From positions 1-64,000 of the forward strand of contig NZ_FORX01000015.1 of the NCBI RefSeq assembly GCF_900114115.1: a DNA stretch of 64,000 nucleotides. Direction: 5' to 3'. A model generated the notes under the pieces. The model made no database searches. It saw only the letters and a list, made by a program, of their open reading frames with translations, and was not told where the DNA came from. The position numbers were made by a program, and so were the translations under genes. This DNA is from Desulfomicrobium apsheronum. Its GTDB lineage: Bacteria; Desulfobacterota; Desulfovibrionia; Desulfovibrionales; Desulfomicrobiaceae. Below, piece by piece: positions 36,243-46,740 of the stretch; the stretch's first letter is position 1; each line of letters starts with the position of its first letter.

Positions 36243-39200
36243 TGAATCACGCAACTATCAAGCGCCTGCGAAAAACCTTCATGATCCTCGCGGTCTGCGT
36301 GCTGCTCGGCGCCACATGCGCGGGCTTGATCCTGGGCACGGACAAAGGGCGCCAAGGCCTGCTGGACTCGATCTCCAGTCTCGCCGCCGCACCGGATTTC
36401 GGCCTGAAAATGGAAGGCCTGCGCCTTGGCGACACCTGGACCCTGGACCGGCTCACCGTCAGCGATGCCCTTGGCCCCTGGCTCGACGCCGAGAAGCTCA
36501 GTGTCCGACCGCTCCTTGGCGAGCTGCTCCGGGGCAAAATTGCCCTGGAGCATGTCGGCATCACCCGCCTTGAAATCACCCGTCTGCCTGAAAGCGAAGA
36601 AACCACTGAAACCTCAAAGCCCCTTAGCCTGCCCTCTTTGCGCATCGGCGCCGTGGACATCGAGCATATCCGCATAGGACCCGACGTCGCTGGGCACGAA
36701 GCCCTGCTCTCCCTGCACGGCGCGCTGACCCTCGACCAGGACGAACCTCACGCCCGGGTGCGCGTGGCCCGGCTGGACAGAGTGCAGGATGCGGCGGAAC
36801 TCGATGCGCGGCTGCATCTTCGCGAGCAGACCCTGGACCTGCGCCTGGACCTGCATGAAGAGCCGCAGGGCCTCCTGCACTCCGCCCTCGGCATGAACGG
36901 CACGCAGGGCATCACCCTGCAGACGGCGGGCAGCGGCCCCTTGAAGGAATGGAACCTGAATTTTGAGTCCATGATTTCCGATGTCGCGCAGCTGAGCGGC
37001 AACGCGACCCTTAACCTGGATGCCGATGCCGACATCGATCTACGCACGCTGATCACACCCGGTCCCGCCTGGACCCCGTTCACGGGCCTGCCGCAGGAGA
37101 GCTTGACCCTAAAGGCCAGGGGGTCGTGGCAGGATCCGGTCCTGAACATTGCCCGGGTCGATCTGCAAAGCGCCCTCGGCAATCTTGACGGCAACGCCAC
37201 CTGGAATATCGAAAGCGGCATCCTCGAATCCAGGGCCAATGCCCAGGGCGTGAACGTGTCCTGGCTCATGCCCGATGACATCGAGGCAGGCCCCGTCAAC
37301 GCTTCCGCCACCCTGCGGCTGGACCCGCAAGGCATGCGCGCGCAGGGAAAAATCCTGCTACGCGACATGGACCTTGCCGGGCACGCCGTACCCACCGCCA
37401 CTGCGCACCTTTCCCTGGACCTGCCTGCCGGGACCAAAGCCTGGCAGGTCCAGACCCAGCTTGACGCACAGACCCCCTCCCTGCCCGAAGGACTGCGCGC
37501 ATGGACGGCCGCCGGCATCCTTGGCGGCGAGGGCGCAGCCTTTCACGTCAGGGAACTGCGCCTGGAATCGGAGCGGCTGGGGCTGACGGGCAACGGCACC
37601 CTCGACTCGCATTTGAACGTGCATGCTCTGCTTGATGTGCGTGAGATGACAGGATTCACGCCAAAGCCCCTGTCGGCAATTCTGGACACCAAACTTGAGG
37701 GACAGTTGGACCCTGCTTCTTCGAACATGAACGCCAGCCTGGAAGCCACGGCCGTGCGGATTGACGGTTTGCCGCAGGAGCTTGAGATGCTGCTGGGACC
37801 AGGCAGCCGTCTGCTGACCAAGTTCAGCCTGTCCCCGCGACTGGTTGACGTGCACGAGGCGCGGCTGCTGGCTCGAACAACGGCGGAGGCAAGCGGCCGA
37901 TACGACATTGAGAAAAACACATTTCAGGCCAGGCTTGGCGCCGCCTTCCCGGAAATCAGCTTCCCCGCCCTGCGCATCGCGCCAGGGACGACCCTGCGCG
38001 CCTCGGCCTCGGGCAGCCCCGACTCCTTCGGATTGGACCTTGCCGCGGGCAGCGCCAAAATCAGCACCGGGGAGCGTTCCCTGTCCGATATCAACGCTAC
38101 GGCCACGGTGCGTGGACTGCCTGCCAAGCCCATGGCCACCCTGGGCGCGAAAGCCATGGCCGAACAGGAGCCCGTCAGCCTGGACCTGCGCATCGCCCCC
38201 GACAAAAACCTGATCCGTGTCGAGGAATGCTCACTGCGGCTTCCGGAAACCGTCCTGAATTTCAACGGCTCCCTCGATCCGGGCACGCTTCTTTTCACCG
38301 GGGACGCCGATTTTCAAAGCGCTGATCTGAGCACCCTGGGACGCATTTTGGGCAGCGAACTTGAAGGCGAACTTTCCCTGCAAGCCCGCCTCGACACGCT
38401 CAAGGGAAAGCAAACAGCCACACTTGAAGGGCAGGGAAATTCCCTGTCCGCCTTCGGAGCACGCATCGACGGAGTTTCCTTGAGCGGCACGCTGGCCGAT
38501 CCCGGACTGCCGGGCCTTATGGATATCGAGCTTGAAATGCGCTCGGCAGGCCTGCCCGACATGCAGGCCGACACCATAAACGCGAGGATGCGTGGCGTGG
38601 CGACAGGCTACGGATTCGACATCGAACTGAGGCACGCATCTCCCCAGGCCGATCTTTCGGTCCGAGGGGGGCTGTCTTCGGATCTGACCGGCCTTGCCGT
38701 TGAACAGCTTCGCGGAACCCTGCTGCAACAGGATGTGCTGCTGAAGTCTCCCTTCGACATGAGCATCACGTCCTCCGGAGCGAACTGGCGGGAAGCTGAC
38801 CTCAATTTCGGTCCGGCGCGCCTGCGGAGCGCTGGCGGCATCTCGAAAGAAAAGACGAACATCACCGCCGAGCTGACCGATTTCGATCCGGCACTGTTGC
38901 GACCTCTCTTTCCAGACCTGCCCAGCGCCGTCATCAACGTCCGCCTCGACGCCTCAGGCGACCCGTCGAGCCCAAACGCTCAATTGCGAATGCAGGCCGA
39001 AAAGATCCGCCTGGAATCATCAGGCCTTGGAAACCTGCCCCGTCTGAGCGCCACGGCCGACGTGCACCTGCGCCAAAACATGCTGGACGCACGCGCATCC
39101 CTGACCTCGGAAAGCGCCATCGAACTCGACGCGCACCTCTCAAGTCCCATGCGGCTCGACCTTTTTGCGCCGGCCTTCCCGTCTGACGCCCCTTTGTCCG

Positions 39201-40459
39201 GGCAGCTCAAGGGCCAAACCAAGCTCATGCTCTTGCCGCATGTTCTGCGCCTGGACGATCAGACCCTGGATGGAAATTGCACTCTTGATTTTCGGGTGAA
39301 CGGCACCTGGGCAGCTCCGGGGCTCGAAGGTACGGCAAGCGTTCGGGATGCCCGCTATGAAAATTTCCGCAGCGGGACCGTCATCCAAAACCTGAACATG
39401 AACGCCGAGGCCGCCGGATCGACCCTGGCACTGGAGCTGTCCGCCACGGACGGCGCGGAAGGCACGACCGAGGCGACAGGACAGGTGGATCTGCTTACAT
39501 TGGAGCACATTTTGGACGTGCTCTTCAACAATTTCAGGCTCCTGCGCCAAGATCTGGTGCAAAGCACGGCCAAGGGCGACCTGCGCCTTAAGGGAAACCT
39601 GGACGGAACCGAATTAAGCGGCAAGATGACCCTCGACCCGACCACGGTTCGGCTCCCGGCGAAAACCCCGGCCGACTTGGCGCAGGTCGAAGTCGTGGAA
39701 ATCAACGTCAAGAATCCTCGCCCAAAGACCGAGGGCAAGACTTCAGACTTCCTGCTCGGTCTTGATCTGCGGGTGGCCATCCCGGCCCGTCTGCACGTTC
39801 AGGGACGAGGTCTCGAATCGGAATGGTCCGGAAACCTGCACATCCGGGGCAACCATTCAAAGCCCATCGTCAACGGCGAAATGAACCTGCTGCGCGGCAA
39901 GTTCGATTTCCTCGACCGCATCTTCACCCTGACCAAGGGTTCCCTGTCCCTCAATGGCGAGACCCCGCCCAACCCCTTCCTTGAAGTGCTCGGGGAAACC
40001 CAGATCCTCGAAAACCTCATCCAGGTCCGCATCAGCGGTCCCGCCAGGGATTTTCGACTGAACCTGTCTTCGGTTCCAAGCCTGCCTCAGGACGAACTGC
40101 TGGCCCTGATCCTTTTTGGCAGGTCGCTCAGGCAGATATCCCCGTTGCAGGCGGTGCGCCTTGCCCAGGCCGCCGCCGAAATGACCGGCCTTGGCGGCGC
40201 AAGTCCGGATTTTCTGGACTCCATCAAGTCCAGCCTTGGACTGCAGGAAGTGGACGTAACCAAGGACGACGAGGACAACACCGCCGTCGGCGTCGGCGGC
40301 TACTTCGGCGGCAAATATTACATTCGCACCCAAAGCAGCGTGTCGGGGCAGGACAGAACCAAGGTCGAAGTGCAGCTCAGTCCGAAAATCAGCGTGGAAA
40401 CAGAGGTAGGATCAGATTCCCGTCAGGGCGGGGGCGTGATGTGGAAGCTCGATTATTGA
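36242..40459 (+). CDS. tamB: TamB-like translocation and assembly module protein
   Basis: A 1405-residue protein with an N-terminal anchor (IKRLRKTFMILAVCVLLGATC) and a very long repetitive beta-rich body, the AsmA/VPS13-like groove typical of TamB. The C-terminal DUF490 domain is recognisable: KPIVNGEMNLLRGKFDFLDR, then LPQDELLALILFGRSLRQISP and VGGYFGGKYYIRTQSSVSGQ. TamB spans the periplasm and partners TamA. Translational coupling to tamA (TGATG) makes the pair unambiguous. Size is in the usual range (E. coli TamB is 1259 residues). No glycan or lipid-transport gene follows; the next genes are on the other strand. Confidence 0.93.
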   Translation: MNHATIKRLRKTFMILAVCVLLGATCAGLILGTDKGRQGLLDSISSLAAAPDFGLKMEGLRLGDTWTLDRLTVSDALGPWLDAEKLSVRPLLGELLRGKIALEHVGITRLEITRLPESEETTETSKPLSLPSLRIGAVDIEHIRIGPDVAGHEALLSLHGALTLDQDEPHARVRVARLDRVQDAAELDARLHLREQTLDLRLDLHEEPQGLLHSALGMNGTQGITLQTAGSGPLKEWNLNFESMISDVAQLSGNATLNLDADADIDLRTLITPGPAWTPFTGLPQESLTLKARGSWQDPVLNIARVDLQSALGNLDGNATWNIESGILESRANAQGVNVSWLMPDDIEAGPVNASATLRLDPQGMRAQGKILLRDMDLAGHAVPTATAHLSLDLPAGTKAWQVQTQLDAQTPSLPEGLRAWTAAGILGGEGAAFHVRELRLESERLGLTGNGTLDSHLNVHALLDVREMTGFTPKPLSAILDTKLEGQLDPASSNMNASLEATAVRIDGLPQELEMLLGPGSRLLTKFSLSPRLVDVHEARLLARTTAEASGRYDIEKNTFQARLGAAFPEISFPALRIAPGTTLRASASGSPDSFGLDLAAGSAKISTGERSLSDINATATVRGLPAKPMATLGAKAMAEQEPVSLDLRIAPDKNLIRVEECSLRLPETVLNFNGSLDPGTLLFTGDADFQSADLSTLGRILGSELEGELSLQARLDTLKGKQTATLEGQGNSLSAFGARIDGVSLSGTLADPGLPGLMDIELEMRSAGLPDMQADTINARMRGVATGYGFDIELRHASPQADLSVRGGLSSDLTGLAVEQLRGTLLQQDVLLKSPFDMSITSSGANWREADLNFGPARLRSAGGISKEKTNITAELTDFDPALLRPLFPDLPSAVINVRLDASGDPSSPNAQLRMQAEKIRLESSGLGNLPRLSATADVHLRQNMLDARASLTSESAIELDAHLSSPMRLDLFAPAFPSDAPLSGQLKGQTKLMLLPHVLRLDDQTLDGNCTLDFRVNGTWAAPGLEGTASVRDARYENFRSGTVIQNLNMNAEAAGSTLALELSATDGAEGTTEATGQVDLLTLEHILDVLFNNFRLLRQDLVQSTAKGDLRLKGNLDGTELSGKMTLDPTTVRLPAKTPADLAQVEVVEINVKNPRPKTEGKTSDFLLGLDLRVAIPARLHVQGRGLESEWSGNLHIRGNHSKPIVNGEMNLLRGKFDFLDRIFTLTKGSLSLNGETPPNPFLEVLGETQILENLIQVRISGPARDFRLNLSSVPSLPQDELLALILFGRSLRQISPLQAVRLAQAAAEMTGLGGASPDFLDSIKSSLGLQEVDVTKDDEDNTAVGVGGYFGGKYYIRTQSSVSGQDRTKVEVQLSPKISVETEVGSDSRQGGGVMWKLDY

Positions 40460-40500
40460 ATCAGTGGTGACAAAGCAGGTCGCCGTTTTTCAACAGTCTG

Positions 40501-40752
40501 CTAAAGCTCGTCGTCGGGATCTGAAGTGGCGGGAGCGGCCTTGAGGGTCAGGGTCAGCACATCATGCAACACCTTGCCCCGTTCCTGGGCCAGCTGCTTC
40601 CATTTTTTCTTTTCCTTCTTCATGGCCTCGATGGTCTGCAGCAGGTCCTGAATGGTATGGGCGGGATATCCGTACTTGCCGTGCTTGCCCTTGCGCAGTT
40701 CTTCGTCATTGCGCTCCTTGAGGGCCCGGAGTTGGCTTGAGGAAAGTATCAT
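40501..40752 (-). CDS. Small coiled-coil protein (83 aa)
   Basis: An 83-residue charged protein starting MILSSSQLRALKERNDEELR. The middle, HTIQDLLQTIEAMKKEKKKW, is predicted helix or coiled coil, followed by KQLAQERGKVLHDVLTLTLK and an acidic tail PDDEL. There are no cysteines or membrane segments. It starts only 2 bp after the stop of the PilB-like ATPase on the same strand, so it is almost certainly co-transcribed and could be its partner. No recognised family. The RBS is weak, consistent with coupling. Confidence 0.7.
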   Translation of the reverse strand: MILSSSQLRALKERNDEELRKGKHGKYGYPAHTIQDLLQTIEAMKKEKKKWKQLAQERGKVLHDVLTLTLKAAPATSDPDDEL

Positions 40753-40754
40753 GG

Positions 40755-42863
40755 CTAACCGCTCGCTGCCCTGACCTGATCCATGTCCGTCAGGCCCTGC
40801 AGGACCTTCATCATACCGTCCTGCTTTAGGGTCAGCATGCCTTCGGCCACGGCCTGGGCGCGGATCTCCTCGGTGGGCTTGCGATGCTTGATCTGATTCT
40901 TGATGCCGGATGAATTGACCATGAGTTCATGTACGCCCACCCGGCCCTTGTAACCGCCCACGCACTGCCCGCATCCGACCTTGCGATACAGGGTCCGCTT
41001 GCCTTCCAAGAATTCCTTGGCCTGAACTTCCCAGCCCTGGCCGAACTCAAGCCCCATCTCCTCGATTTCCTCGCTTCCCGGAGTGTAGGCCTTCTTGCAG
41101 TTCGGACACAGGGTCTTGACCAGTCGCTGGGCCAGAACACAGAGCAGCGAATCCGCGAAATTGAACGGATCCAGGTCCATGTCCAGCAGGCGGGTCACCG
41201 TTTCGGGAGCGGAGTTGGTGTGCAGGGTGGACAGGACCAGGTGACCGGTCAGGGATGATTCCACGCCGATATGCGCCGTTTCCTTGTCGCGCATTTCACC
41301 GATCATGATCACGTCCGGGTCGGCGCGCAGGAAGGAGCGCAATGCCGAGGCGAAGGTCAGGCCGATCTTGGGATGGACCTGCACCTGCCGCAGGCCCTCC
41401 TGGGTGATTTCCACCGGATCCTCGGCGGTCCAGATCTTGCGCTCGGGGGTATTTATGTAGCTCACCGCCGAATGCAGGGTCGTGGTCTTGCCCGAACCCG
41501 TGGGACCGACCACGAGGATAAGCCCGTAGGGCTTGTAGATGAGCTTCTCGAAGGCCGCCTTGTTCTGCGGCAGCAGGCCGAGCTTGTCCAGCGGCAGCGG
41601 CTTGCCCGAGGCCAGCACGCGCAGCACCACGTCCTCCATGCCTTCCAGCGTCGGGATGGTGGCCATGCGGTATTCCACGACCTTGTTGCGATCGGGCAGC
41701 TTGATCTTGATCTTCCCGTCCTGGGGCAGGCGGCGCTCGGCGATGTCCAGGCTGGCCATGATCTTCAGACGCGACACGATGGGCCGCGCCAGGGGCAGGC
41801 GAACCTTGCGAAATTCGTAGCAGGTCCCGTCCAGTCGGAAACGGAACATGCAGTAGCGGGACTGCGGGTTGGGCTCGATATGGATATCGGACACATTCTT
41901 GCGCCAGGCTTCCACCAAAAGGGCGTTGACCATGCGCACGACCTCGCTGTCCTGGTCGCTCAGCTCGGCCTCGTTCTCCTCGCCTGCCGAGACGATGTCG
42001 GCGGATTCGACATCCTCGTCGAAAGCGGCGGCCAGGTCCTCGCCCGAGCTGAACTGCTTGTAGAAGTGCTCGATGTACTGCTCGATGTCTCCGGCCAGCG
42101 TGACCTTGGCCTCGACATTGGACGTCCCGTAGATGAAACGGATCTCATCCAGGCGCCCGAGGTCGAAGGGGTTGGTCATGAGCACGGTGATGGTGTTTCC
42201 TTCCTGGGCAAAGGGAAGCCAGCCATACCGTTTGAGAAAGTCCGGGTCGAGCCGACGCTTTTCGAAAAGCTCGAAGGGCGGCTCCTTTCCTGCGGAAAAG
42301 GGGACAAACTCCGTGCCGTAAAAACGGGCCAGGCTGTCGCCCAGATCCTTCTTGGCGATCTTGTATTCCTTGAGCAGCAAGGCATCCGAATCCTTGCCCT
42401 CCATGGACAGCACCGCCGAGAGTTGTTCCGCAGTGATGAGATTCTTTTCAAGAAGATGGGAATAACGGCTGCTGCTCGATGTGACGGGACGGGGAGTCAG
42501 GGCCTTGATGCGCTGCTCGATGCCCGGAAAATCGGGATCGAGAATACGCACTTTCTCAAAAATGGACCGCGCTTCCTGGTGGTTGTCCTGATGCAGGAAG
42601 ATGAGACCGGCGCGAAAATAGAGTTTGGCCGCGACCTTGGGAGGATAATCGTTTTCACCCAGGATCTTGAGGGTTACCTCGGCCTGTTCCTGGACCTTGC
42701 CGAGCTTGTTCAGGCTGTCGAGCATGAGCCGGACCATGTCGTAGCTGCGCACGCCATGGGAATAGCCACTCCGGCAGATGTTCAGGACTCCGGCATAGTC
42801 ATCCTTGGCGAACAGGTTCCAGGCCTGGGAGAGAAGTTGCTCTTCACTCTGCGGATTATCCAT
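40755..42863 (-). CDS. GspE/PilB-family ATPase with TPR-like N-terminus
   Basis: A 702-residue ATPase. Residues 1-120 look like TPR helices (LYFRAGLIFLHQDNHQEARS). About 130-280 resemble an MshEN-like N-terminal domain (LITAEQLSAVLSMEGKDSD; LARFYGTEFVPFS). The ATPase core contains WRKNVSDIHIEP, Walker A GPTGSGKTT (453-461), WTAEDPVEI, the GEMRD box and zinc cysteines (CPNC...CGQCVGGYKGRVGVHEL). It is related to, but distinct from, the GAF-containing copy at 22918. Again no pilin, PilC or secretin genes flank it, only a small coiled-coil gene, so its machine lies elsewhere or it has an unusual job. Confidence 0.9.
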   Translation of the reverse strand: MDNPQSEEQLLSQAWNLFAKDDYAGVLNICRSGYSHGVRSYDMVRLMLDSLNKLGKVQEQAEVTLKILGENDYPPKVAAKLYFRAGLIFLHQDNHQEARSIFEKVRILDPDFPGIEQRIKALTPRPVTSSSSRYSHLLEKNLITAEQLSAVLSMEGKDSDALLLKEYKIAKKDLGDSLARFYGTEFVPFSAGKEPPFELFEKRRLDPDFLKRYGWLPFAQEGNTITVLMTNPFDLGRLDEIRFIYGTSNVEAKVTLAGDIEQYIEHFYKQFSSGEDLAAAFDEDVESADIVSAGEENEAELSDQDSEVVRMVNALLVEAWRKNVSDIHIEPNPQSRYCMFRFRLDGTCYEFRKVRLPLARPIVSRLKIMASLDIAERRLPQDGKIKIKLPDRNKVVEYRMATIPTLEGMEDVVLRVLASGKPLPLDKLGLLPQNKAAFEKLIYKPYGLILVVGPTGSGKTTTLHSAVSYINTPERKIWTAEDPVEITQEGLRQVQVHPKIGLTFASALRSFLRADPDVIMIGEMRDKETAHIGVESSLTGHLVLSTLHTNSAPETVTRLLDMDLDPFNFADSLLCVLAQRLVKTLCPNCKKAYTPGSEEIEEMGLEFGQGWEVQAKEFLEGKRTLYRKVGCGQCVGGYKGRVGVHELMVNSSGIKNQIKHRKPTEEIRAQAVAEGMLTLKQDGMMKVLQGLTDMDQVRAASG

Positions 42864-42890
42864 GCATCTCGCTCATACGTCGGTACGGAT

Positions 42891-42917
42891 TCGGGCGGCC
42901 GAAAAACGACCGCCCGA
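42891..42917 (-). terminator. Candidate terminator hairpin after ilvC
   Basis: Arms TCGGGCGG (42891-42898) and CCGCCCGA (42910-42917) are perfectly complementary with an A-rich loop, just beyond the ilvC stop. No T-tract follows on the minus strand, so it is at best a weak or Rho-assisted terminator. Confidence 0.4.
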
Positions 42918-42922
42918 GGGGA

Positions 42923-43912
42923 TTATTTCTGTAGCCAAGCCATCATTTCGCGCAGGCTGTCTCCAACCTTCTCCACCTGATGCTCGTGGCTCTGACGTCT
43001 TCTGGCCAGGAAGAAAGGCAGATTCGCCTTGTTTTCCAGAATCCAGTTGCGGGCGAAGGTGCCGTCCTGAATCTCTTCGAGCACCTTCTGCATGGCCTTG
43101 CGGGACTCATCGTTGATGACCCGGGGGCCGGTCACGTAGTCACCGTATTCGGCCGTGTCGCTGATGGAATGGTGCATCTTCTTGAATCCGCCCTCATAGA
43201 GGAGGTCAACGATCAGCTTGAGTTCATGCATGCACTCGAAAAAGGCGATCTCGGGCTGGTATCCGGCCTTGGTCAAGGTCTCGAAACCGGCGCGGATGAG
43301 TTCGCTCACGCCGCCGCAAAGCACGGCCTGCTCGCCGAAGAGATCGGTCTCGGTCTCTTCGCGAAAAGTGGTTTCAAGCACGCCGGAACGGGTTCCGCCG
43401 ACGCCGGCCGCATAGGCCAGAGCCTTGCCCAGGGCCTGCCCCGTGGCGTCCTGATAGACTGCTACCAGACAAGGCACTCCGCCGCCCTTCTCGAATTCAC
43501 GGCGCACCAGATGGCCAGGGCCCTTGGGCGCGATCATGACCACGTCCACATCCTTGGGGGGGATGATCTGGTTGTAGTGGATGTTGAAACCGTGACCAAA
43601 GACAAGGGTCTTGCCCGGGGCCAGATTCGGCAGGATTTCCTCTTCGTAGACCTTGGGCTGATACTGGTCCTGGACCAGGATCTGGATCAGGTCGGCCTTC
43701 TTGGCCGCTTCGGCCGCGCTGACAGGCTCGAAGCCGTGCTCGCGCGCCAGCTGCCAGTTGGGTCCGCCGGGACGCTGGCCGATGACGACCTGCACACCGG
43801 AGTCGCGCAGGTTCTGCGCATGAGCGTGCCCCTGGCTGCCATACCCGATGATGGCCACGACCTTGTCCTTGAGTATATTCAGATCCGCGTCCTTGTCGTA
43901 ATAAACTTTCAT
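42923..43912 (-). CDS. ilvC: Ketol-acid reductoisomerase
   Basis: A 329-residue class I enzyme, catalysing the second common step of valine, leucine and isoleucine synthesis (acetolactate to dihydroxyisovalerate) with NADPH. The nucleotide-binding loop [17 protein letters not shown], the [14 protein letters not shown] segment and the Mg-binding region [12 protein letters not shown] and [19 protein letters not shown] are intact. ATG 43912 has AAGGAG upstream; a longer reading frame is not supported. It follows ilvN by 61 bp in the ilvB-ilvN-ilvC order typical of this operon. Confidence 0.97.
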   Translation of the reverse strand: MKVYYDKDADLNILKDKVVAIIGYGSQGHAHAQNLRDSGVQVVIGQRPGGPNWQLAREHGFEPVSAAEAAKKADLIQILVQDQYQPKVYEEEILPNLAPGKTLVFGHGFNIHYNQIIPPKDVDVVMIAPKGPGHLVRREFEKGGGVPCLVAVYQDATGQALGKALAYAAGVGGTRSGVLETTFREETETDLFGEQAVLCGGVSELIRAGFETLTKAGYQPEIAFFECMHELKLIVDLLYEGGFKKMHHSISDTAEYGDYVTGPRVINDESRKAMQKVLEEIQDGTFARNWILENKANLPFFLARRRQSHEHQVEKVGDSLREMMAWLQK

Positions 43913-43973
43913 ATTGTCTCCTTCTCTCGTGAATATTGATACCCGAAAAAACGGGTCCTCAGCCAATTGATCT

Positions 43974-44462
43974 TCAGTCGGCAAGCTGCATGCTGCGGCG
44001 CATGGCCACAGTCCCGGCGCGGATGAACTCCTTGACGCCGAAACGCTGCAAAAGGGCCACAACGGCCTTTATCTTGCCCTGATCACCGGTGATTTCAAGG
44101 GTCAGCTCGTCAGGGCTGACATCAACCACCTTGCACCTGAAAATATCCGCTATGCGCAGCACTTCCGCGCGCTTGGCGTCTTCCGCACCGACCTTCATGA
44201 GCACGATTTCCCTCTCGACCGCCTGCAAGTGCGTCAGATCGACGACCTTGATCACGGTGATGAGCTTGTGCAGCTGCTTCATGATCTGTTCGATGATCTG
44301 TTCGTCACCGCTGGTGCAGATGGTGATGTGGGAAACTCCCGTCTCCAGGGTCGGACCCACGTTCAGGGATTCGATATTGAATCCCCGGCCGCTGAAAAGG
44401 CCGACCACGCGGGACAGAACTCCAGGTTCGTTCTCAACAAGTATGGATAAGACATGTCTCAT
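43974..44462 (-). CDS. ilvN: Acetolactate synthase small (regulatory) subunit
   Basis: A 162-residue regulatory subunit with an N-terminal ACT domain ([34 protein letters not shown]) and a C-terminal half ending [16 protein letters not shown]. In this family the ACT domain binds valine and controls feedback inhibition of the IlvB catalytic subunit. GGAGG precedes ATG 44462. It starts 9 bp after the ilvB stop and is clearly in the same operon. Confidence 0.97.
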   Translation of the reverse strand: MRHVLSILVENEPGVLSRVVGLFSGRGFNIESLNVGPTLETGVSHITICTSGDEQIIEQIMKQLHKLITVIKVVDLTHLQAVEREIVLMKVGAEDAKRAEVLRIADIFRCKVVDVSPDELTLEITGDQGKIKAVVALLQRFGVKEFIRAGTVAMRRSMQLAD

Positions 44463-44471
44463 GGCGGCCTC

Positions 44472-46160
44472 CTAAACCAGCAACATTTCCGACAGGGCCG
44501 CGCCTGCCGGGACCATGGGCGCGACGTTTTCCTCGGGCTCGACGCGTACATCGACAATGACCGGGCCCGGATAGGCGAAGGCAGCTTTCAGCGTCGCCTC
44601 CAGATCCTCAGCCTTGTCGACCAGGAAGCCCTCCGCTCCGTACGCCTTGGCCAGAGCCACGAAATCGGGATTGGTGTGCAGGCAGGTGGCGCAATAGTTC
44701 TTCTTGTAGAAAAGTTCCTGCCACTGCCGGACCATGCCGAGGTAGCCGTTGTTCAGGATGACGATCTTGACCGGCACATTGTAACTGACCGCCGTGGCCA
44801 GTTCCTGGATGTTCATCTGGATGGAGCCGTCGCCCGCGATATCGATCACCAGCTTGTCCGGAAAGGCGAACTGGGCCCCGATGGCCGCCGGAAAACCGTA
44901 GCCCATGGTTCCAAGACCGCCGGAGGTCAGAAGAGTGCGCGGCTTGCGGTAGGTGTAGAACTGCGCGGCCCACATCTGGTTCTGGCCGACCTCCGTCGCG
45001 ATGATGGCCTCTCCCTTGGAGAGCTCGTGAATTTTCTCCACCACCCACTGCGGCTTGATGGCCCCGCCATTCTTTGCGTAGCCAAGCGGATGGGAGGCGC
45101 GCATCTCGGTCAGGGACGTGTTCCAGGCCTCGTGCTTGGCCTGCCAGTCCACACCCTCGATCTTCGCCGCTTCCTCGATGAGCCCGGCCAGGCCCTGCTT
45201 GCAGTCCGCGACGATGGGCACATCCACGACCACGTTCTTGCTGATGGAGGTGGGGTCCACGTCGATGTGTATGATCTTGGCCCTGGCGGCGAAGGAATTG
45301 ATCCGACCCGTGACGCGGTCGTCGAAACGCGCGCCCACGGAGATGAGCAGGTCACAGTTGTTGACGGCCATGTTGGCCGTGAATGTCCCGTGCATGCCGA
45401 GCATGCCGAGCCACCCGGGATGATCGCCCGGGAATGCGCCAAGCCCCATGAGGGTGGTCGTGACCGGCAGGTGAAATGTTTCGGCCAGCTGCTTCAGTTC
45501 TGCGGCGCTGTCGGAGGAGATGACTCCGCCGCCGGCATAGATCACGGGCTGCTTGCTGTTGGCGATGAGCTCCGCTGCCTTGCGCAGCTGCTTGCGGTTC
45601 GGATTCACGTTGGGATTGTAGCTGCGCAGGCTTATGGTCTCGGGATAGGAAAACTTGGTCTTGGAATTGACCACGTCCTTGGGCAGATCGATGAGGACAG
45701 GACCCGGCCGACCTGTCCTTGCGATATAAAATGCCTGCTTGATGGTCGTGGCCAAGTCGGCGACGTTCTTGACCAGATAGTTATGCTTGGTGCAGGGCCG
45801 GGTGATGCCCACGATGTCGGCTTCCTGAAAGGCGTCGTTGCCGATCAGGTGCGTGGGCACCTGCCCCGTGATCACAACCATGGGAATGGAATCCATGTAG
45901 GCCGTGGCGATCCCGGTCACGGTGTTGGTCGCACCGGGTCCGGAAGTGACCAGGCATACGCCCACCTTGCCCGATGCCCTTGCAAAACCGTCGGCTGCAT
46001 GGACTGCGGCCTGTTCGTGACGGACCAGAATATGTTTGATCGGGTGCTTGGGGAGCTCGTCATAAATGTCGATGACCGCACCCCCGGGAAATCCGAAAAT
46101 GAGATCAACCCCTTCCCGCTTCAAACACTCCATTAGAATCTGGGCACCGGTGAGGACCAT
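44472..46160 (-). CDS. ilvB: Acetolactate synthase large (catalytic) subunit
   Basis: A 562-residue ThDP enzyme joining two pyruvates, or pyruvate and 2-oxobutyrate, in branched-chain amino acid synthesis. The catalytic Glu is in [16 protein letters not shown] near residue 47; the ThDP-binding motif reads [16 protein letters not shown] and is followed by [16 protein letters not shown]. Length is normal. AGGAGG is upstream of ATG 46160. It is preceded by a DUF465 protein gene 6 bp upstream, so the operon continues 5' into small conserved genes. Attenuation upstream was looked for but not seen. Confidence 0.97.
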   Translation of the reverse strand: MVLTGAQILMECLKREGVDLIFGFPGGAVIDIYDELPKHPIKHILVRHEQAAVHAADGFARASGKVGVCLVTSGPGATNTVTGIATAYMDSIPMVVITGQVPTHLIGNDAFQEADIVGITRPCTKHNYLVKNVADLATTIKQAFYIARTGRPGPVLIDLPKDVVNSKTKFSYPETISLRSYNPNVNPNRKQLRKAAELIANSKQPVIYAGGGVISSDSAAELKQLAETFHLPVTTTLMGLGAFPGDHPGWLGMLGMHGTFTANMAVNNCDLLISVGARFDDRVTGRINSFAARAKIIHIDVDPTSISKNVVVDVPIVADCKQGLAGLIEEAAKIEGVDWQAKHEAWNTSLTEMRASHPLGYAKNGGAIKPQWVVEKIHELSKGEAIIATEVGQNQMWAAQFYTYRKPRTLLTSGGLGTMGYGFPAAIGAQFAFPDKLVIDIAGDGSIQMNIQELATAVSYNVPVKIVILNNGYLGMVRQWQELFYKKNYCATCLHTNPDFVALAKAYGAEGFLVDKAEDLEATLKAAFAYPGPVIVDVRVEPEENVAPMVPAGAALSEMLLV

Positions 46161-46166
46161 GGCTTC

Positions 46167-46397
46167 CTATCCCTCCTGACGTTTGTATTTCTCAAGCAAA
46201 GTCTGGATCCGGGTCTTTCCGGCCAGCTTTTTCTTCTTGTATTCCTTCACTTCCAGATCTTCGGCAGGGGAAAGCGCGGCTTTGCCCGAGTAGCGTTCCA
46301 GAATTTTTTCAAAACCAACATGTTCCTCCCACAGACTCTTGAGTTCCTCGTCGTGACCCAAATTCGCCGCAATCAGTTCGAGGTCTTGCTGTTCCAT
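46167..46397 (-). CDS. DUF465 (YdcH-like) small protein
   Basis: A 76-residue helical-hairpin protein. NLGHDEELKSLWEEHVGFEK and the second helix LTPAEDLEVKEYKKKKLAGK (here with SPAED) are the classic DUF465 pattern. Members are small, conserved and of unknown function. AAGGAG precedes ATG 46397. It lies 6 bp before ilvB and 17 bp after the DUF167 gene, so is co-transcribed in the ilv operon. Confidence 0.85.
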   Translation of the reverse strand: MEQQDLELIAANLGHDEELKSLWEEHVGFEKILERYSGKAALSPAEDLEVKEYKKKKLAGKTRIQTLLEKYKRQEG

Positions 46398-46414
46398 AGG
46401 ATGTCTCCTTAGCG

Positions 46415-46735
46415 TTATGGTTTGCCCAATGCCTTCTCCGAAAACACGTTCCAGTCAGGCTCTTCCTCCACGTCCAGCAGCAGGTTCTTTTGCCGGGACG
46501 CATGCCCGGACTCGATGACCACCTGCGAAGCCTTGATTCCCAAAATTCTGGACACGAATACGGTCAACGCGCTGTTGGCCTTGTTGTCAACCGCCGGGGC
46601 CTGCAACCGGATCTTCAGATAGTCCCCATGCATGCCCGCGACTTCGGTTTTTCTGGCCCCGGGCTGAACCCAGAGCCCAAGCCGCCAGCCTCCATTCTTG
46701 GCCGGCGCGACGAAAACCGGGTGATCCGTACACAT
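46415..46735 (-). CDS. DUF167 (YggU) family protein
   Basis: A 106-residue member of DUF167, small soluble alpha/beta proteins. The conserved core is VQPGARKTEVAGMHGDYLKI, LQAPAVDNKANSALTVFVSR and SGHASRQKNLLL. Function is unknown. It forms a common pair with YggT, here encoded 5 bp upstream on the same strand (46741-47034), as in many genomes (yggT-yggU). The start at 46735 lacks a strong RBS and probably relies on coupling to yggT. Confidence 0.88.
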   Translation of the reverse strand: MCTDHPVFVAPAKNGGWRLGLWVQPGARKTEVAGMHGDYLKIRLQAPAVDNKANSALTVFVSRILGIKASQVVIESGHASRQKNLLLDVEEEPDWNVFSEKALGKP

Positions 46736-46740
46736 GAGTA

